From Henckelia pumila (taxonomy: Eukaryota > Streptophyta > Magnoliopsida > Lamiales > Gesneriaceae), in assembly GCF_033568475.1 (NCBI RefSeq), contig NC_133122.1, forward strand, positions 13,792,201-13,856,200: a DNA stretch of 64,000 nucleotides, in the 5' to 3' direction. The notes under the pieces were generated by a model. The model saw only the letters and a list, made by a program, of their open reading frames with translations, ran no database searches and was not told the DNA's origin. Both the position numbers and the translations under genes were made by a program. This document shows positions 21,423-34,598 of this stretch, in pieces (position 1 is the first letter of the stretch; each line of letters begins with the position of its first letter).

Positions 21423-23264
21423 TGTTGGAACACGGTCTTTCTTCGGATCGAAAAAGAAAGTGATACCCGTTGCAGCGAAAGTTTTAAAATTTTATATGGA
21501 ACAATTCCATATCATGGGTATCAAATTCCTACGATTAAAATTGATAACATAAAATTTAAACAATGTAAATTTTACCTTAAAATCTCGAAGCGAGATTATG
21601 GACACCAACAGATTAATCTGCTCTTGTTGTATATCCCAAGAACTGATTAACGAACTTTTCTTCAATCAGGTCCACGAACAGAAGTTTAATCCCTCTGATA
21701 TACTGCACTAGAAAGTCTATCAGAAGTTTCTACGAAGAGAAATAACAGATTTGATCTGCTAATTCAGACTGCAAATTCGAAATTTGCAGACTGAAATTCT
21801 CGAACATAGTAGAGGAGGGGGCGGCCGAATTCTCTAGAGAGAGAGCTCTAGGGTTTCGAATTTTTTATGCCTTGATTGTGTCAATTTTTGTACTGCAATA
21901 ACTTATTTATAATGTGGGCTGCTAACAGCTTAGGGCCCATTAGTCATAAGTTCAAGCCTGACAAGCAAAGCCCGCATGTTCAGAAATTAATATAAAATTC
22001 ATCGTGACTCAGATTGATAAACCAATTTCACCAATGTGCACAGAAACCATTTCTGCATCTTTTAAAGTCAAGACAAATTTTCTGAATCCGAATTCAGTGG
22101 TTTCCAAAAATGTCCATCAATATGTCATTTTAGGAAATCTTACTCCCTCTACTTTTAAATAAGAAGTCCTACTTCTTTATCCACTAAATTTAACTCTTTA
22201 AATTTAATTATCTCAACGGGGATTAGAAATCCATTACTTGTGTGACCCTCAATGGTTCAGGGATACAGCTAGCTGTGGGCTCACAACTCCTTGTGACTCA
22301 GAACAAAAATTTCCGACTTGCCCATCGAATCATGGAAAGAGCGTCTAGCAACATCGCCCCATGATTTCCTAGGTATCACTGATAGTGCCTGCAAGAACCA
22401 GTAGATTTTGGTTAGCGTACAGTACGGTCCCTTCATCCATATATCCCAATCGAATCAACAACCATTGGTACAATGAGAGTCATTCGAGATTCGATAACTA
22501 TGCAATGCATCTCGAAGATCAAATAGTGACATCGCATGTGCTACTAAGAAACCATTTCTTAAAGCACATCATGTACTCTGTCCAGAGATTTGTCACACTA
22601 ATATCTCCTCAAATCGCATAGGATATCCACGCTCGCAAGCATGTGGTGAATCCTTGACAACAAAGCATCGAATCCTATATGTGTCGTAACTGTACCCAAT
22701 CCCGACACCTGATGACCCCAATAGAGTCGGTAAACGAGTCAAAGTACAGTACTAGCTTATAGAGTCTCCATGATGTTTCAAGTAGTAAGGACTAATGGTG
22801 TACAACCAAAACCGCGGACTATATCTACTCGATAAGTGATAACCACTTGGAAAGTCCGAATATGGTAGTTGGATCATTCATCATATGAATATCCATTTGC
22901 ATGCTTCGAACATCTCTATGTTCCATACCAATGAAACATGGTACTCGGCATCGCAAATGCTAGTCTCAATCTCGAGCGATCCTTATCCTTATTTGTGGAC
23001 GGCTCAATTGACTAGGAACTGTTTAGAATATATAGTGAACATAAGATGTGTTTCATGACAGTGATCTCTCTATATTCACTATCTCATCTTACTTTAGTAT
23101 ATTCAAGGTCTTTATCAAAATAGCAATAGTATATCATTATATAATAATAAGATAAAGTGAACGCCATTTAAAGAATGTATATTATATTAAACAAAGATTG
23201 TTTACAAAAAGAGACTCTCAAAGCCCTTAGCCACAAGTTGGCTAACGGGGCATCAACTCTTTCA
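21423..23264 (-). repeat. Copia-2 3' LTR
   Basis: 1842 bp; on the minus strand starts TGAAAGAGTTG and ends GTTCCAACA. Pairs with the right-hand copy. The 237-base plus-strand frame at 22385 is incidental. Confidence 0.95.
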
Positions 23265-23275
23265 ATCTCCCACTT
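23265..23275 (-). other. Copia-2 polypurine tract
   Basis: Minus strand AAGTGGGAGAT adjoining the start of the 3' LTR. Confidence 0.8.
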
Positions 23276-23278
23276 GCC

Positions 23279-26200
23279 CTAAAGCCAACTAGTCATACTA
23301 CGTAGTCCCATTGCTTCGCGATGTTTGTCAAATAATGGTCCTGGCAAGGGCTTAGTAAGTGGATCAGCGATATTGTCTGCAGAGGCCACTCTCTCGACAG
23401 TGATGTCTCCTCTTTCCATGATCTCCCGGATGATGTGGTATTTCCTGAGTACGTGTTTGGATCTTTGATGAGAACTTGGTTCCTTTGCCTGAGCAACGGC
23501 ACTCGTGTTGTCACAGTACACCGGGACTGGACCAACAGCTTCAGGAATAACGCCCAACTCTTGGACGAAATTCCTCATCCAAACGGCCTCTTTAGCAGCA
23601 TCTGATGCCGCAATGTATTCTGCCTCAGTGGTGAAATCCGCTGTGGTGTCCTGCTTGGAACTCTTCCAAGAGACAGCACCGCCATTGAGCATGAACACAA
23701 ATCCAGAGGTTGACTTCGAGTCATCCACGTCACTTTGGAAGCTAGAGTCGGTATAGCCTTCCAATTTCAGTTCTCTTCCTCCATAAACCATGAATACATT
23801 CTTAGTTCTTCTCAAGTACTTAAGAATATCCTTCACGGCTTTCCAATGCATTTGACCGGGATTGGCTTGATATCTGCTCGTGACACTCAGAGCAAATGCC
23901 ACATCCGGTCTGGCAGATATCATCCCATACATTATACTCCCTATGGCTGACGAATATGGTATGTGTGTCATTTTTTATATCTCTTCGTCAGTCTTGGGAC
24001 ACATAGACTTGGATAGAGAGACTCCATGACACATAGATAGATGTCCTCTCTTGGACTCATCCATTGAAAACCTTTTCAATATAGTGTCGATGTAGGTAGC
24101 TTCAGTAAGTCCTATCATTCTCTTAGATCTATCTCTATAGATCTGTATCCCTAGAATATAGGACGCCTCACCCAAATCCTTCATCGAGAATCTACCTGAC
24201 AACCATATCTTTGTTGACTGCAACATCCCTACATCATTCCCAATGAGTAAGATGTCATCAACATATAGTACTAAGAATGTCACAGCATCCTTAACTACTT
24301 TATTGTACACGCACGGTTCCTCCGGGTTCTTGATGAAACCAAAGTTCTTTATTGTTTCATCAAATTTCTGGTTCCAACTTCTTGATGCCTGTTTGAGACC
24401 ATAGATGGATCTCTGATGCTTACATACCTTATGCTTACTTCTCATGGATGTGAATCCCTCGGGCTGCATCATATAGATTTCTTCCTTAATGTTTCCATTA
24501 AGAAATGCAGTCTACACATTCATTTGTCATATCTCGTAGTCATACCAAGCTGCTATGGCAATAACGATTCTTATGGACTTGAACATTGCGACTGGTGAAA
24601 AGGTTTCATCATAGTCAACTCCTTGTCTTTGAGTATAACCTTTTGCAACCAATCGTTCCTTGTAGGTCAGTACCTTACCATCAGGCCCAAGCTTTCTCTT
24701 GTAGATCCATTTACACCCTATTGGAACTATTCCATCGGGAGGATCTACTAAAGACCAAACTTGGTTTGCATGCATCGAGTCTATTTCCGACTGCATAGCT
24801 TCAAGCAATAAGTTCGAATCAGCATCAAAAATTGCTTCCTTGAAGTTTCTCGGATCACATCCAATTTCGGGTTCACTTTGATCCCCTTCAAGAAGAAAAC
24901 CATATCTAATAGGAGGCCTAGAAGTCCTCTCGGATCTTCTAGTAATAGGCGTGTCTTATGATGATTCTTGAGGTACATGATCGTTATTTTGTATCTCGGG
25001 TTATTCTCGAATTTCTTCGAGTTCCATCATCTTTCCTTTCTTATCCAATAAGAACTCCTTCTCCAAGAAGGTGGCATTCCTTGAAACAAACACTTTTGTT
25101 TCAGTAGGATGATAGAAATAATATCCGATTGAATTCTTCGGATACCCTACAAAATAACATAAGGTGGATTGATTATCCAACTTATCTCCCACTGTCTTCT
25201 TCACGTAAGCAGGACATCCCCAAATCCTCAAGTACGAATACTTAGGAGCTTTTCCATTCCATAACTCGTATGGTGTTTTGTCCACTGCTTTAGTGTGGAC
25301 ATTGTTCAACAACAATACCGCCGTTTCAAGAGCATAGCCCCAAAATGAAGGTGGGAGCTCAGTGAAGCTCATCATAGATCGAACCATGTCCAACAAGGTT
25401 CGATTGCGACGCTCCGAAACACCATTCAGCTGAGGTGTCATAGGAGGAGTCCACTGAGAGAGAATCCCATTCTCTTTTAGATAATCCAAGAACTCGGTAC
25501 TTAAGTATTCTCCACCTCGATCTGATCGAAGTGCTTTAATACTCTTACCTAGTTTATTTTCTACTTCAGCCTTGAATTCTTTGAACTTTTCAAATGATTC
25601 AGACTTATATTTCATCAAATATAAGTACCCATACCTAGAATAATCATCAGTAAAGATAATGAAGTATGTGTGACCAAATTTTGTACTAATACTAAATGGT
25701 CCGCAAACATCTGTATGGATCAAATCCAATAGATTTTGACTACGCTCAGGTTTTCCTTTGAAAGGAGATTTAGTCATTTTTTCTTTCAGGCAGGACTCAC
25801 AAGTAGGTAGAGAGTTAATATCAGACATATCAAACATGCCCTCTCCCACTAGCTTGTTCATCCTCCTTGAGGAAACATGACCTAGACTAGCATGCCAAAG
25901 GTTTGCCAGGTTTTGATTATCAATTTTCCTTTTATTTTTTGTTACCGGTTTATCAACATAATTAATTGGAACGTCTTTTAATTTTAAGTTATATAGATCG
26001 TTTTCAAGTTGTCCACATCCAATTAAACATTCATTCTTGTAAATATTGCAAATCACATTCACAAAATTGCAAGAAAAACCATCTCTATCAAGCATAGAAA
26101 TAGAAATAATGTTTTTAACCAAATCTGGCACATATAAAACATCTCTCAAAAATAACTTAAAATCATTCTGCAAAATTAAACAAATGTCTCCCACAGCTTT

Positions 26201-26710
26201 GGCTTCAACTCGAGAACCATTTCCGAGCCTCAGCTGTGTCTCACTCATCCTAAGCTTGCGACTTCTTGTCATCACCTGCAAATCATTGCAAATGTGAGAT
26301 CCACATCCGGTTTCCAATACCCAAGAAGTAGTATTAAGTGAAACATTTATTTCATTATAAAACATACCCTTCGCAGTTCGCAACTGCTCGAGATATTCCT
26401 TGCAGTTACGTTTCCAATGATCGGGTTTCTTGCAGTGATGGCAAACATCCTTGGATTTTTCCACGTTTGAAGCCTTTGTCTTGTTCTTCTTCTCGGGTCC
26501 GGTTTTCTTGGATGGGGCAGAACGTTTCTTACCCTTTGTACTTGGCCCCTTCTTAGCAGAAGAAGAGGAGCCCACCAAGAGAACCGGTTTATCCTTCTTT
26601 AAAGTGGCTTTATAAGTTACAAGCATATTGACCATCTTTTCAAGGGAGGCCTCTATCTTGTTCATATTGAAATTCACCACAAAACCGTCAAACGATGAAG
26701 GAAGAGAGAG
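23279..26710 (-). pseudogene. Copia-2 pol (zinc knuckle, protease, integrase, RT, RNase H)
   Basis: Minus strand. The first block (26680-25001) holds a gag zinc knuckle (CHHCKKPDHWKRNC), GAG-pre-integrase HxxxC region (LWHASLGHVSSRRM, CESCLKEK) and integrase core (DLIHTDVCGPF, SDRGGEYLS, SERRNRTLLDM). Its protease region has WVLETGCGSHIC where DSGC is expected, so the catalytic Asp is lost. Later blocks hold RT (WIYKRKLGPDG, YGLKQASRSW, LYVDDILLIGND) and RNase H (GYTDSSFQSD, FTTEAEYIAASD, YCDNTSAVAQAKEP). Stops near 25000, 24955, 24527 and 23975 separate the blocks. It ends with PLTKPLPGPLFDKH and a stop at 23279, next to the PPT. Confidence 0.9.
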
Positions 26711-27189
26711 AAGTAAAAGTCCACATTGAGTTCATGCTCCAATACCAATTCAAGAATTACCAAATTCTGAATGAGCCAAATCACGCGTACCCCATGATCA
26801 CGGACCGAAGTCCCTTCACGCATGCGATACGTCATTAACTCTTTTACAGTAGCGAACCTTTCAGCTATCGATTGAGCCCCAAAAAGTTCCTTGAGTTGTA
26901 CGTTGTCAGCAGCATTCACGGTATCCTCAAATCGCCTCTGGAGTTCATCAGACATCGAAACTTGCATATAGCATTTGGCCTTGATATCATGGTCCCACCA
27001 TTTATCAAGTTTGGCCAACTCTTCCGGACTTATATCAGCTGGTGCTTCCTTCGGAGGAGATTTTTCTAACACGTAGAACATTTTCTCCGAGGTCAAGACA
27101 ATCTTCAACTTACGGAACCATTCCGTATAGTTTGCGCCAGTCAGTTTGTTTTGTTCGAGAATAGAGAATAGTGGATTACGCGAATTCAT
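26674..27189 (-). pseudogene. Copia-2 gag N-terminal region
   Basis: Minus-strand ATG at 27189 (MNSRNPLFSILEQNKLTG) with NYTEWFRKLKIVLTSEKMFYVL and AKCYMQVSMSDELQRRF, a typical Copia gag. A frameshift near 26700 puts the remaining gag and pol in another frame; the overlapping frame starting upstream supplies the missing FDGFVVNFNMNK. Whether the shift was ever a programmed one is doubtful given the decay elsewhere. Confidence 0.85.
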
Positions 27190-28891
27190 CTTAATGAAAT
27201 ACTGAAAAGAAACAGACAATAATCAGTGATTGTTTAATTAATTTACTAAGACATAAATAAGGCGAGTTTAATTTTATGAATTACACTCCCACTATTTTGA
27301 CGATTCCACCACCCTCTAGTGAAAACGAGAAAATTATTTTCTTTAGTGGGAACATGGAGCCCAATTGACAAAACATGGTCCCGAATAATATCAGCCAACC
27401 ATGCTCTTCAAAAGGTAGAGCCCAATTGTTTCCAAAACAATCCCCATGTTATTTACCTCATGTCCAGTAAGGGCCCAATAATATGACGCCGTTTATTGTG
27501 ACATGTCAAGATGATCCATCAATATTAAGTTGTGATGGACGGTCGCCATGTGGATCCCCAATAATATGAGCCAATCTCATGGGAGTTCCACCCAACTTAC
27601 AACATGTGTCGATCCAATGTACAGCTTTCCGACGAACGAGCCCCCCCAATAATATGAGTCGGACCATGCCCGCGGGTAGCTTCTCATACATTGATCGTTG
27701 ATGGAAGGTAGGAACATTTAAACAATATTTAAATTCCCTTTTGTTAATCTTGATATCAATTTTAAATAAAATTTAAAATGAGGGATTTTAATTTTGAAAA
27801 GGTTTGTCTCATCATTCAAAATTTTGTATGCTTGCGGGATTCATACAATTTAGTCTAAACATGCATACAACAATAATATCATATATTATATTTTAGGATG
27901 ATCGATTCCATTACTAATCGACCCGTGGTTGCCAATCACGAGTCTAAGTCCAATCCTAGGTGATATGCAAGTATGCAATGCAATCCTATTACATTGTGTT
28001 TCTATTTTACATTTCTTTGGTCTTTATTGTCTGCTGGGCCACCTTTGTCTTCAAATCTTTATCTCCCACTGAGTCTTATAAATTTACAATAAATTTTGAT
28101 GACAAGTGGGGGATACATATTTTAAGGGTGGGAACGGGCCATAAACCAGACCCACTTATATTACATATGACAATTCATATTGGGCCATAAACCAGACCCA
28201 TTAATAAAACACAACAACAATAATAAAACCAAATGTAAACAACCTAACATACACCTATAATATTGGTCATGGCAATCGATCATCCTTATCCAATAATTTT
28301 AATTCCAAATTAATTCATTGGATAACATGCAATGACAATAAAATTTAAATAGATAAAATCATATTTCATACATAAAATCTTATTTTATATATAAAATCAT
28401 TTTTTATCTAGTTTATCCATAAAATCATATTTTACATATAAAATCCAATTTTATACATAAAATCATATTTTATTATCAATTGTACCAAAATTAATAATTA
28501 AAGATTTAATTTATTGGATTAAATTTATAAATTTCCAAAATTCAAAATTTATCCTAAAATTAATTTTCTTAAAAATTTTGGGCTCAAACAATTTTGACCC
28601 ATTGCCTCGTGGACCAACTGAAATAATTTTTAATCGGACCAAAAACTGGGCCCGATAACAATTAACGGGCTGAAATTCAAAATTTCAAAAAAAATAAAAT
28701 TTTAATTTTTCTGGGCTGCCCGGGACGATCCCGGGCAGTCCCCGACAATCGGGCCGGCGGCCCAGCTGTGCGCAGGGCAGCGGGCAGCCCCCCGGAAACT
28801 TAAATTTTTTATTTATTTTTTTTCGTTTTATTTTTCTGAAAAATCGAGGCTTGTACAATTGAACAATATTTTAATCGTAAAATCCGAGAAC
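27190..28891 (-). other. Copia-2 long 5' leader with repeated AATAATATGAGCC-like motif
   Basis: About 1.7 kb between gag and PBS with no supported ORF. Four copies of a CC(A/G)AATAATATGA(G/C)CC-like motif sit near 27381, 27471, 27556 and 27641, about 85-90 bp apart. Further towards the PBS it is very AT-rich with repeated 'ataaaatcatatttta' blocks (28340-28480), then a GC-rich patch (28710-28795). Long structured leaders occur in plant Copia elements; function here unknown. Confidence 0.65.
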
Positions 28892-28909
28892 AACCTGGCT
28901 CTGATACCA
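28892..28909 (-). other. Copia-2 primer-binding site
   Basis: Minus strand TGGTATCAGAGCCAGGTT, the classic match to the 3' end of initiator tRNA-Met, one base after the 5' LTR. Confidence 0.93.
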
Positions 28910-28910
28910 C

Positions 28911-30750
28911 TGTTGGAACACGATCGTTCTCCGGATCGAAAAAGAAATTGATACCCGTTGCAGCGAAGTTTTAAAATTTTATATGGAACAATTCCATATC
29001 ATGGGTATCAAATTCCTACGATTAAAATTGATAACATAAAATTTAAACAATGTAAATTTTACCTTAAAATCTCGAAGCGAGATTATGGACACCAACAGAT
29101 TAATCTGCTCTTGTTGTATATCCCAGGAACTGATGAACGAACTTTTCTTCAATCAGGTCCACGAACAGAAGTTTAATCCCTCTGATAGACTGCACTAGAA
29201 AGTCTATCAGAAGTTTCTACGAAGAGAAATAACAGATTTGATCTGCTAATTCAGACTGCAAATTAGAAATTTGCTGACTGAAATTCTCGAACACAGTAGA
29301 GGAGGGGGGGCCGAATTCTCTAGAGAGAGAGCTCTAGGGTTTCGAATTTTTTATGCCTTGATTGTGTCAATTTCTGTACTGCAATAACTTATTTATAATG
29401 TGGGCTGCTAACAGCTTAGGGCCCATTAGTCATAAGTTCAAGCCTGACAAGCAAAGCCCGCATGTTCAGAAATTAATATAAAATTCATCATGACTCAGAT
29501 TGATAAACCAATTTCACCAATGTGCACAAAAACCATTTCTGCATCTTTTAAAGTCAAGACAAATTTTCTGAATCCGAATTCAGTGGTTTCCAAAAATGTC
29601 CATCAATATGTCATTTTAGGAAATCTTACTCCCTCTACTTTTAAATAAGAAGTCCTACTTCTTTATCCACTAAATTTAACTCTTTAAATTTATTTATCTC
29701 AACGGGAATTAGAAATCCATTACTTATGTGACCCTCAATGGTTCAGGGATACAGCTAGCCGTGGGCTCACAACTCCTTGTGACTCGGAACAACAATTTTT
29801 GACTTGCCCATTGAATCATGGTAAGAGCGTCTAGCAACATCGCCTCATGATTTCCTAGGTATCACTGATAGTTCCTGCAAGAACCAGTAGATTTTGGTTA
29901 GCGTACAGTACGGTCCCTTCATCTATATATCCCGATCGAATCAACAACCATTGGTACAACGAGAGTCGTTCGAGATTCGATAACTATGCAATGCATCTCG
30001 AAGATCAAATAGTGACATCGCATGTGCTACTAAAAAACCATTTCTTAAAGCACATCATGTACTCTGGCCAGAGATTTGTCACACTAATATCTCCTCAGAT
30101 CGCATAGGATATCCACGCTCGCAAGAATGTGGTGAATCCTTGACAACAAAGCATCGACTCCTATATGTGTTGTAACTGCACACAATCCCAACACCTGATG
30201 ACCCCAATAGAGTCGGTAAACGAGTCAAAGTACAGTACTAGCATATAGAGTCTCCATGATGTTTCAAGTAGTAATGACTAATGGTGTACAACCAAAACCA
30301 CGGACTATATCCACTCGATAAGTGATAACCACTTGGAAAGTCCGAATAGGGTAGTTCGATCATTCATCATATGAATATCCATTTGCATGCTTTGAACATC
30401 TCTATGTTCCATACCAATGAAACATGGTACTCGGCATCGCAAATGCTAGTCTCAATCTCGAGCGATCCTTATCCTTATTTGTGGACGGCTCAATTGACTA
30501 GGAACTGTTTAGAATATATAGTGAACATAAGATGTGTTTTATGACAGTGATCTCTCTATATTCACTATCTCATCTTACTTTAGTATATTCAAGGTCTTTA
30601 TCAAAATAGCAATAGTATATCATTATATAATAATAAGATAAAGTGAACGCCATTTAAAGAACGTATATTATATTAAACAAAGATTGTTTACAAAAAGAGA
30701 CTCTCAAAGCCCTTAGCCACAAGTTGGCTAACGGGGCATCAACTCTTTCA
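28911..30750 (-). repeat. Copia-2 5' LTR
   Basis: 1840 bp, same ends as the left-hand LTR; the differences are scattered substitutions and a few 1-bp indels. Confidence 0.95.
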
Positions 30751-30755
30751 CACCC

Positions 30756-33700
30756 CGTATGTTGGCTTTGATGGTTTTGTTGTTGGTGATGGCATTGGAC
30801 TTCCCATCACTCACACAGGTTGTTTCTTACCATCCTCTAGCTCACCTACCCTGTTATTCCCACATGCTATCTGTGTTCCTTCAATTAATAAAAACCTCTT
30901 TTCTGTCACACAAATTTGTAAAACTAATGATGTCATTGTTGTTTTCTCCTATTCTGCTTTTTAGGTGAAGGATCCTCGCACGGGGGCTATTATCCATCAG
31001 GGCCCACTTAATAGCGGCGTCTACTCATGGTCTGCATCTCAGCCTTCTCCACCACTGGCTCTCTCTGCTTCTGTCAAGTCTCTCCCTATCTTGCATAGTC
31101 GTTTGGGTCTTCATCCGTCTACTTGAGTCTTACGTTATTTAGTAGTGTCTAAGTCATTGTCATGTCCTTCTTCAGTTTGTAATTTTTATTGTAATTCGTG
31201 TCTATGCAATAAAAGTCACATGCTTCCTTTTCATGATTCTTCGCTCACTTCGCAATTTTCTCTTGATTTAATATTCTCTGATGTCTGGACTTCTGCTGTA
31301 CTCTCATGTGATGCATATAAATACTACGTTATATTTGTTGGTCACTATAGGAAATATATCTGGTTGTATCCCCTAAATCGTAAATCGGATGTCTTATCTG
31401 TCTTCCAATGCTTCAAGTCTCTTGTCGAGAAATGGTTTATTCGCCCCACCCTCACCCTGTATACTGACAATGGTGGGGGCATTTATTGCTCTCAAAGGGT
31501 TTCTTAGTTTGCATGGAATTCCTCACCTCACCATACCCACCCCCACACCCTTGAACATAATGGCTACTCTGAATATCGTCACATCAGATTATCGAAGCCG
31601 GTCTTGCCCTTCTCTAGCATGCGTCTATCTCTACCCGTTTCTGGCCCTTTGCCTTTGCCACTGCAACTTATCTGATCAATCTTCTACCCAAACACAATCT
31701 TTTGTATAAATCATCCTTCGAGTATCTATTCACCACCGCGCCGAATCTCTCCAAACTCAACATTTTTGGCTGCCTCTATTATCCTTGGCTCCGTCCCTAC
31801 TCTCCTCACAAGCTTACACACTGGTCCTCCCCTTGTGTCTTCTTTGGCTACTGCCTTACACAGAGTGCATATCTCTACTATGATCTTTCTTCTGGTAAGT
31901 ATTTGTTTCTCGTCATTTTGTTTTTGTTGAGTCTTAGTTTCCTTTTGCCAGTGGTGGTTCTTGTGTTGGCCTATGCCACGATGCGCTCTCTGGTTCTCCT
32001 ATGGAGGACTCCTATGTTGTTGATCCTTCACCTATCTGCTCGTCTGGCCCATTCCCAGCCCCGGACGTCCAGCCCAACCCCAAGCCTCCAACCACTCAAC
32101 CAACCCAAATTGTTGAACCACCCCCTCTCACTCCCCTCGCCCCTGATCCCAACACTCATCAAATGGTGACCCACTCCAAAAATAATATCTTCCAACCTAA
32201 TCCCCGCTTCAGTCTCACTGCTATCACTGACACTGTCCTGTCTTATCCTACATCGCATACCCTTGCACTCAAGGATCCTCGTTGGCGTGCAACCATTTCT
32301 GATGAATTTGATGCATATTTTAGTGATGGTACATGGGATCTTGTACTGTCTAATATGTCTCAGAATGTTTTTGGTTGCAAATAGGTATTTCTGCTGAAGC
32401 AAAAGCCTGATGTCTTGTTGATCGCTACAAAGCCCATCTAGTTGTCAAGGGGTTTCATCAATGTCTGGGTCTTGACTTCACTGACACCTTTATTCATGTG
32501 GCAAAACACCCACCACTGTACGTATTCTCATGTCTCTTGTTGTCTCAAATGATTGGTCTCTTACGTCAGATGGATGTGAACAATACTTTTCTCCAGAGCC
32601 AGTTGGATGACTGTGTTTATATGGTTCAGCCACTTGGCTTTTTTTAACTCTGATTTTTCATCTCATGTCTGCAAGTTAAACAAAGCAATCTATGGTCTTA
32701 AGCAGGCACCCCGGGCATGGTACACGGCACCCCATCATTTTTTACTCAATATTGGTTTCACTGCCTCCCTGGCTGATACATACTTATTTATTTTCCGCTT
32801 TGACGGTGTCATCATGTATCTGTTTTTCTATGTCAATGATTTAATCCTCATAGGAAATTATGGTGGTGCTCTTCAGGGATTCATCAAATAGTTGGGTGCT
32901 CGATTCTCTATCAAGGATCTGGGTTCCTTAACTTACTTTTTGGGTGTTGAGGTTGTTTCTTATTCAGGAGGCCTTTGTCTTTCTCAGCAGAATTATCTTT
33001 TTGATATTCCCACCAAGACCAACATGGTTGACTCGAAACCTTTTTCCGCGCCCCTTGCCACCCTCGCCCCTTTGCAGCTCTCGGATGGCTCGTCCCCTAC
33101 CGATTCTACTTTGTATCGCCAGACGATTGGTAGTCTGCAGTATCTCTCATTACTCTCCCAAAAATTTCCTTTCCTGTTAATAAACTGTCTCAGTTCATGC
33201 ACGCTCCCTCATCTATCCACTGGGGATGGCCAAGCGTCTCTAGCGCTACCTTAATGGCACTCGCTCATAGAGTCTAATGCTTCGACGTCACAACTCGCCC
33301 TCTTTACACGCCTTTTGTAATGCTAACTGGGCTGGTGATATTGATGATCGAACCTCTACTGGTGCTTATATTATTTTCCTGTGTCCCAATCCCATTTCCT
33401 GGAGCTCCCGAAAGCAGGGCTCTGTTGCTCGCTCATCCACTGAGGCTGAATATCATGCTATTGCCTCCCCTGCTGCGTAACTTCAATGGATTCGTTCTCT
33501 TCTTGATGAATTTGGTGTCACTACTACCACTTCTCCTGCTTCTTCTACTGCGACAATGTTGGGGCCACTTATCCTAGTGTCAATCTAGAGTTTTCACTCT
33601 CGCATGAAGCACATTGCGCTGGATTATCATTTTGTTCGTGAACTGATTCAAATTCATAAAATTCGTGTATCTCATGTCTCCTCCTCTAACCAGCTAGCTG

Positions 33701-33776
33701 CTGCATTGACGAAGTCCATTCCCAGTACAAGTCTTCGTCTGTTGTGCTCCAAGATTGATGTATCTCCGAACCCACC
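30756..33776 (+). pseudogene. Copia-1 pol remainder (protease end, integrase, RT, RNase H)
   Basis: Picks up at GFDGFVVGDGIGLPITHTG. A GAG-pre-integrase stretch (CNFYCNSCLCNKSHMLPF, ~31180) and integrase core (DLIFSDVW, LYTDNGGGIY; to ~31500) follow. The RT comes in pieces ([17 protein letters not shown] ~32680; YVNDLILIG replacing the usual YVDD ~32840; FSIKDLGSLTYFLGVEV ~32905). RNase H follows (CNANWAGDIDDRTSTGAY, STEAEYHAIA ~33310-33480) and the C-terminus ([16 protein letters not shown] to ~33780). Many frameshifts and stops; the RT active-site Asp is altered to Asn. Confidence 0.88.
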
Positions 33777-33790
33777 ATCTTGAGGGAGCC
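33777..33790 (+). other. Copia-1 polypurine tract
   Basis: 'CTTGAGGGAGCC' just before the 3' LTR, in the place typical of Copia elements. Confidence 0.7.
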
Positions 33791-33949
33791 TATTGGAATA
33801 TATTTTTAAATATATTGAGCATATCTCTTGTATATTTTTGTATATTTGTTTTTTTTATCTTGATCTCTTTAGGTTGTATATAAATATACATTGTGTCATT
33901 ATTTCATAGATATATGAAATTATATTGTCTTCATACGTTAATTTCTACA
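33791..33949 (+). repeat. Copia-1 3' LTR
   Basis: About 159 bp, matching 18615-18770 with scattered differences; ends TTCTACA. Confidence 0.85.
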
Positions 33950-34187
33950 CTAAATCCTAGAATTACAAATCTTACCAACCTTTATTTTTCCCTTCTATAT
34001 TCCTAGGACAAGGGATATTTATGAAAAAAAAAAATGAAAGGAGAAGGATTGTTAATACTAGGGGGATAGGTGGGTTTATTTTTCCTCCTCTAAACACACT
34101 TAATCATGCATATAGCATATTAACTGGGTTTTTTAAAAAATTACCGAACAAGAGTTAAACACCAAAAGTAACATGCAATCCTTCGTA

Positions 34188-34295
34188 CCAAACAATCCAT
34201 GAAAGGGATAAAAAGCATTTTATGGAATGAACGAGTTTCTGCCAAACAATCCATGAAAGGGATAAAAAGCATTTTATGGAATGAACGAGTTTCTG
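34188..34295. repeat. Two tandem copies of a 54-bp unit
   Basis: The unit CCAAACAATCCATGAAAGGG...GAGTTTCTG occurs twice back to back (34188-34241 and 34242-34295) with no difference that I can see, so the duplication is recent. Confidence 0.9.
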
Positions 34296-34598
34296 CAATA
34301 TTATTATCTGGATGACTTGGGATATTTGATTCCACTCGACAAGTCTAAAATATTTTGTTATGCTTGATGTTTGGGAAAGTCATGGATATACATCCAAGTA
34401 CCTCACTCATATCTACTGACAAGCCCTCCAAGATTTCTTACTTTGTGAGTATCTTGCTTCTTCGGTAATTATTTCAGCAAATGCGGGCATGCAACATTTA
34501 TTCATAAGTTCAAACAATTAATTAAGTATGGAGATAATGTATTTCCAATGATCATAATGTTTGATGGGGAAAAACTCAAAACATGTTGTCGTGTAGAG

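Larger units (their letters stand above)
21423..30750 (-). mobile_element. Ty1/Copia retrotransposon with 1.84-kb LTRs (Copia-2), reverse orientation
   Basis: A 9.3-kb element reading right to left, inserted in the Copia-1 protease gene with an exact 5-bp duplication CACCC (21418-21422 and 30751-30755). Minus-strand order: 5' LTR, PBS, ~1.7-kb leader, gag, protease, integrase, RT, RNase H, PPT, 3' LTR. LTRs are alike apart from a few percent differences. The gag style and large LTRs suggest the Tork group (TAR/Angela-like); the lineage is inferred. gag-pol carries a frameshift and several stops, so it is not autonomous. Confidence 0.93.
18615..33949 (+). mobile_element. Ty1/Copia retrotransposon with short LTRs (Ale-like), split by two insertions
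   Basis: Bounded by ~156-bp LTRs, with an initiator-Met-like PBS and a polypurine tract. Parts in order: gag (18861-19492), [solo LTR], gag end and protease (20992-21422), [Copia-2], rest of pol (30751-33776). Without the insertions it would be about 4.5 kb, a normal Copia size. Very short LTRs and the gag/RNase H style suggest the Ale/Retrofit lineage (inferred). No clear target duplication remains, and pol has many stops and frameshifts, so this is an old copy. Confidence 0.88.
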
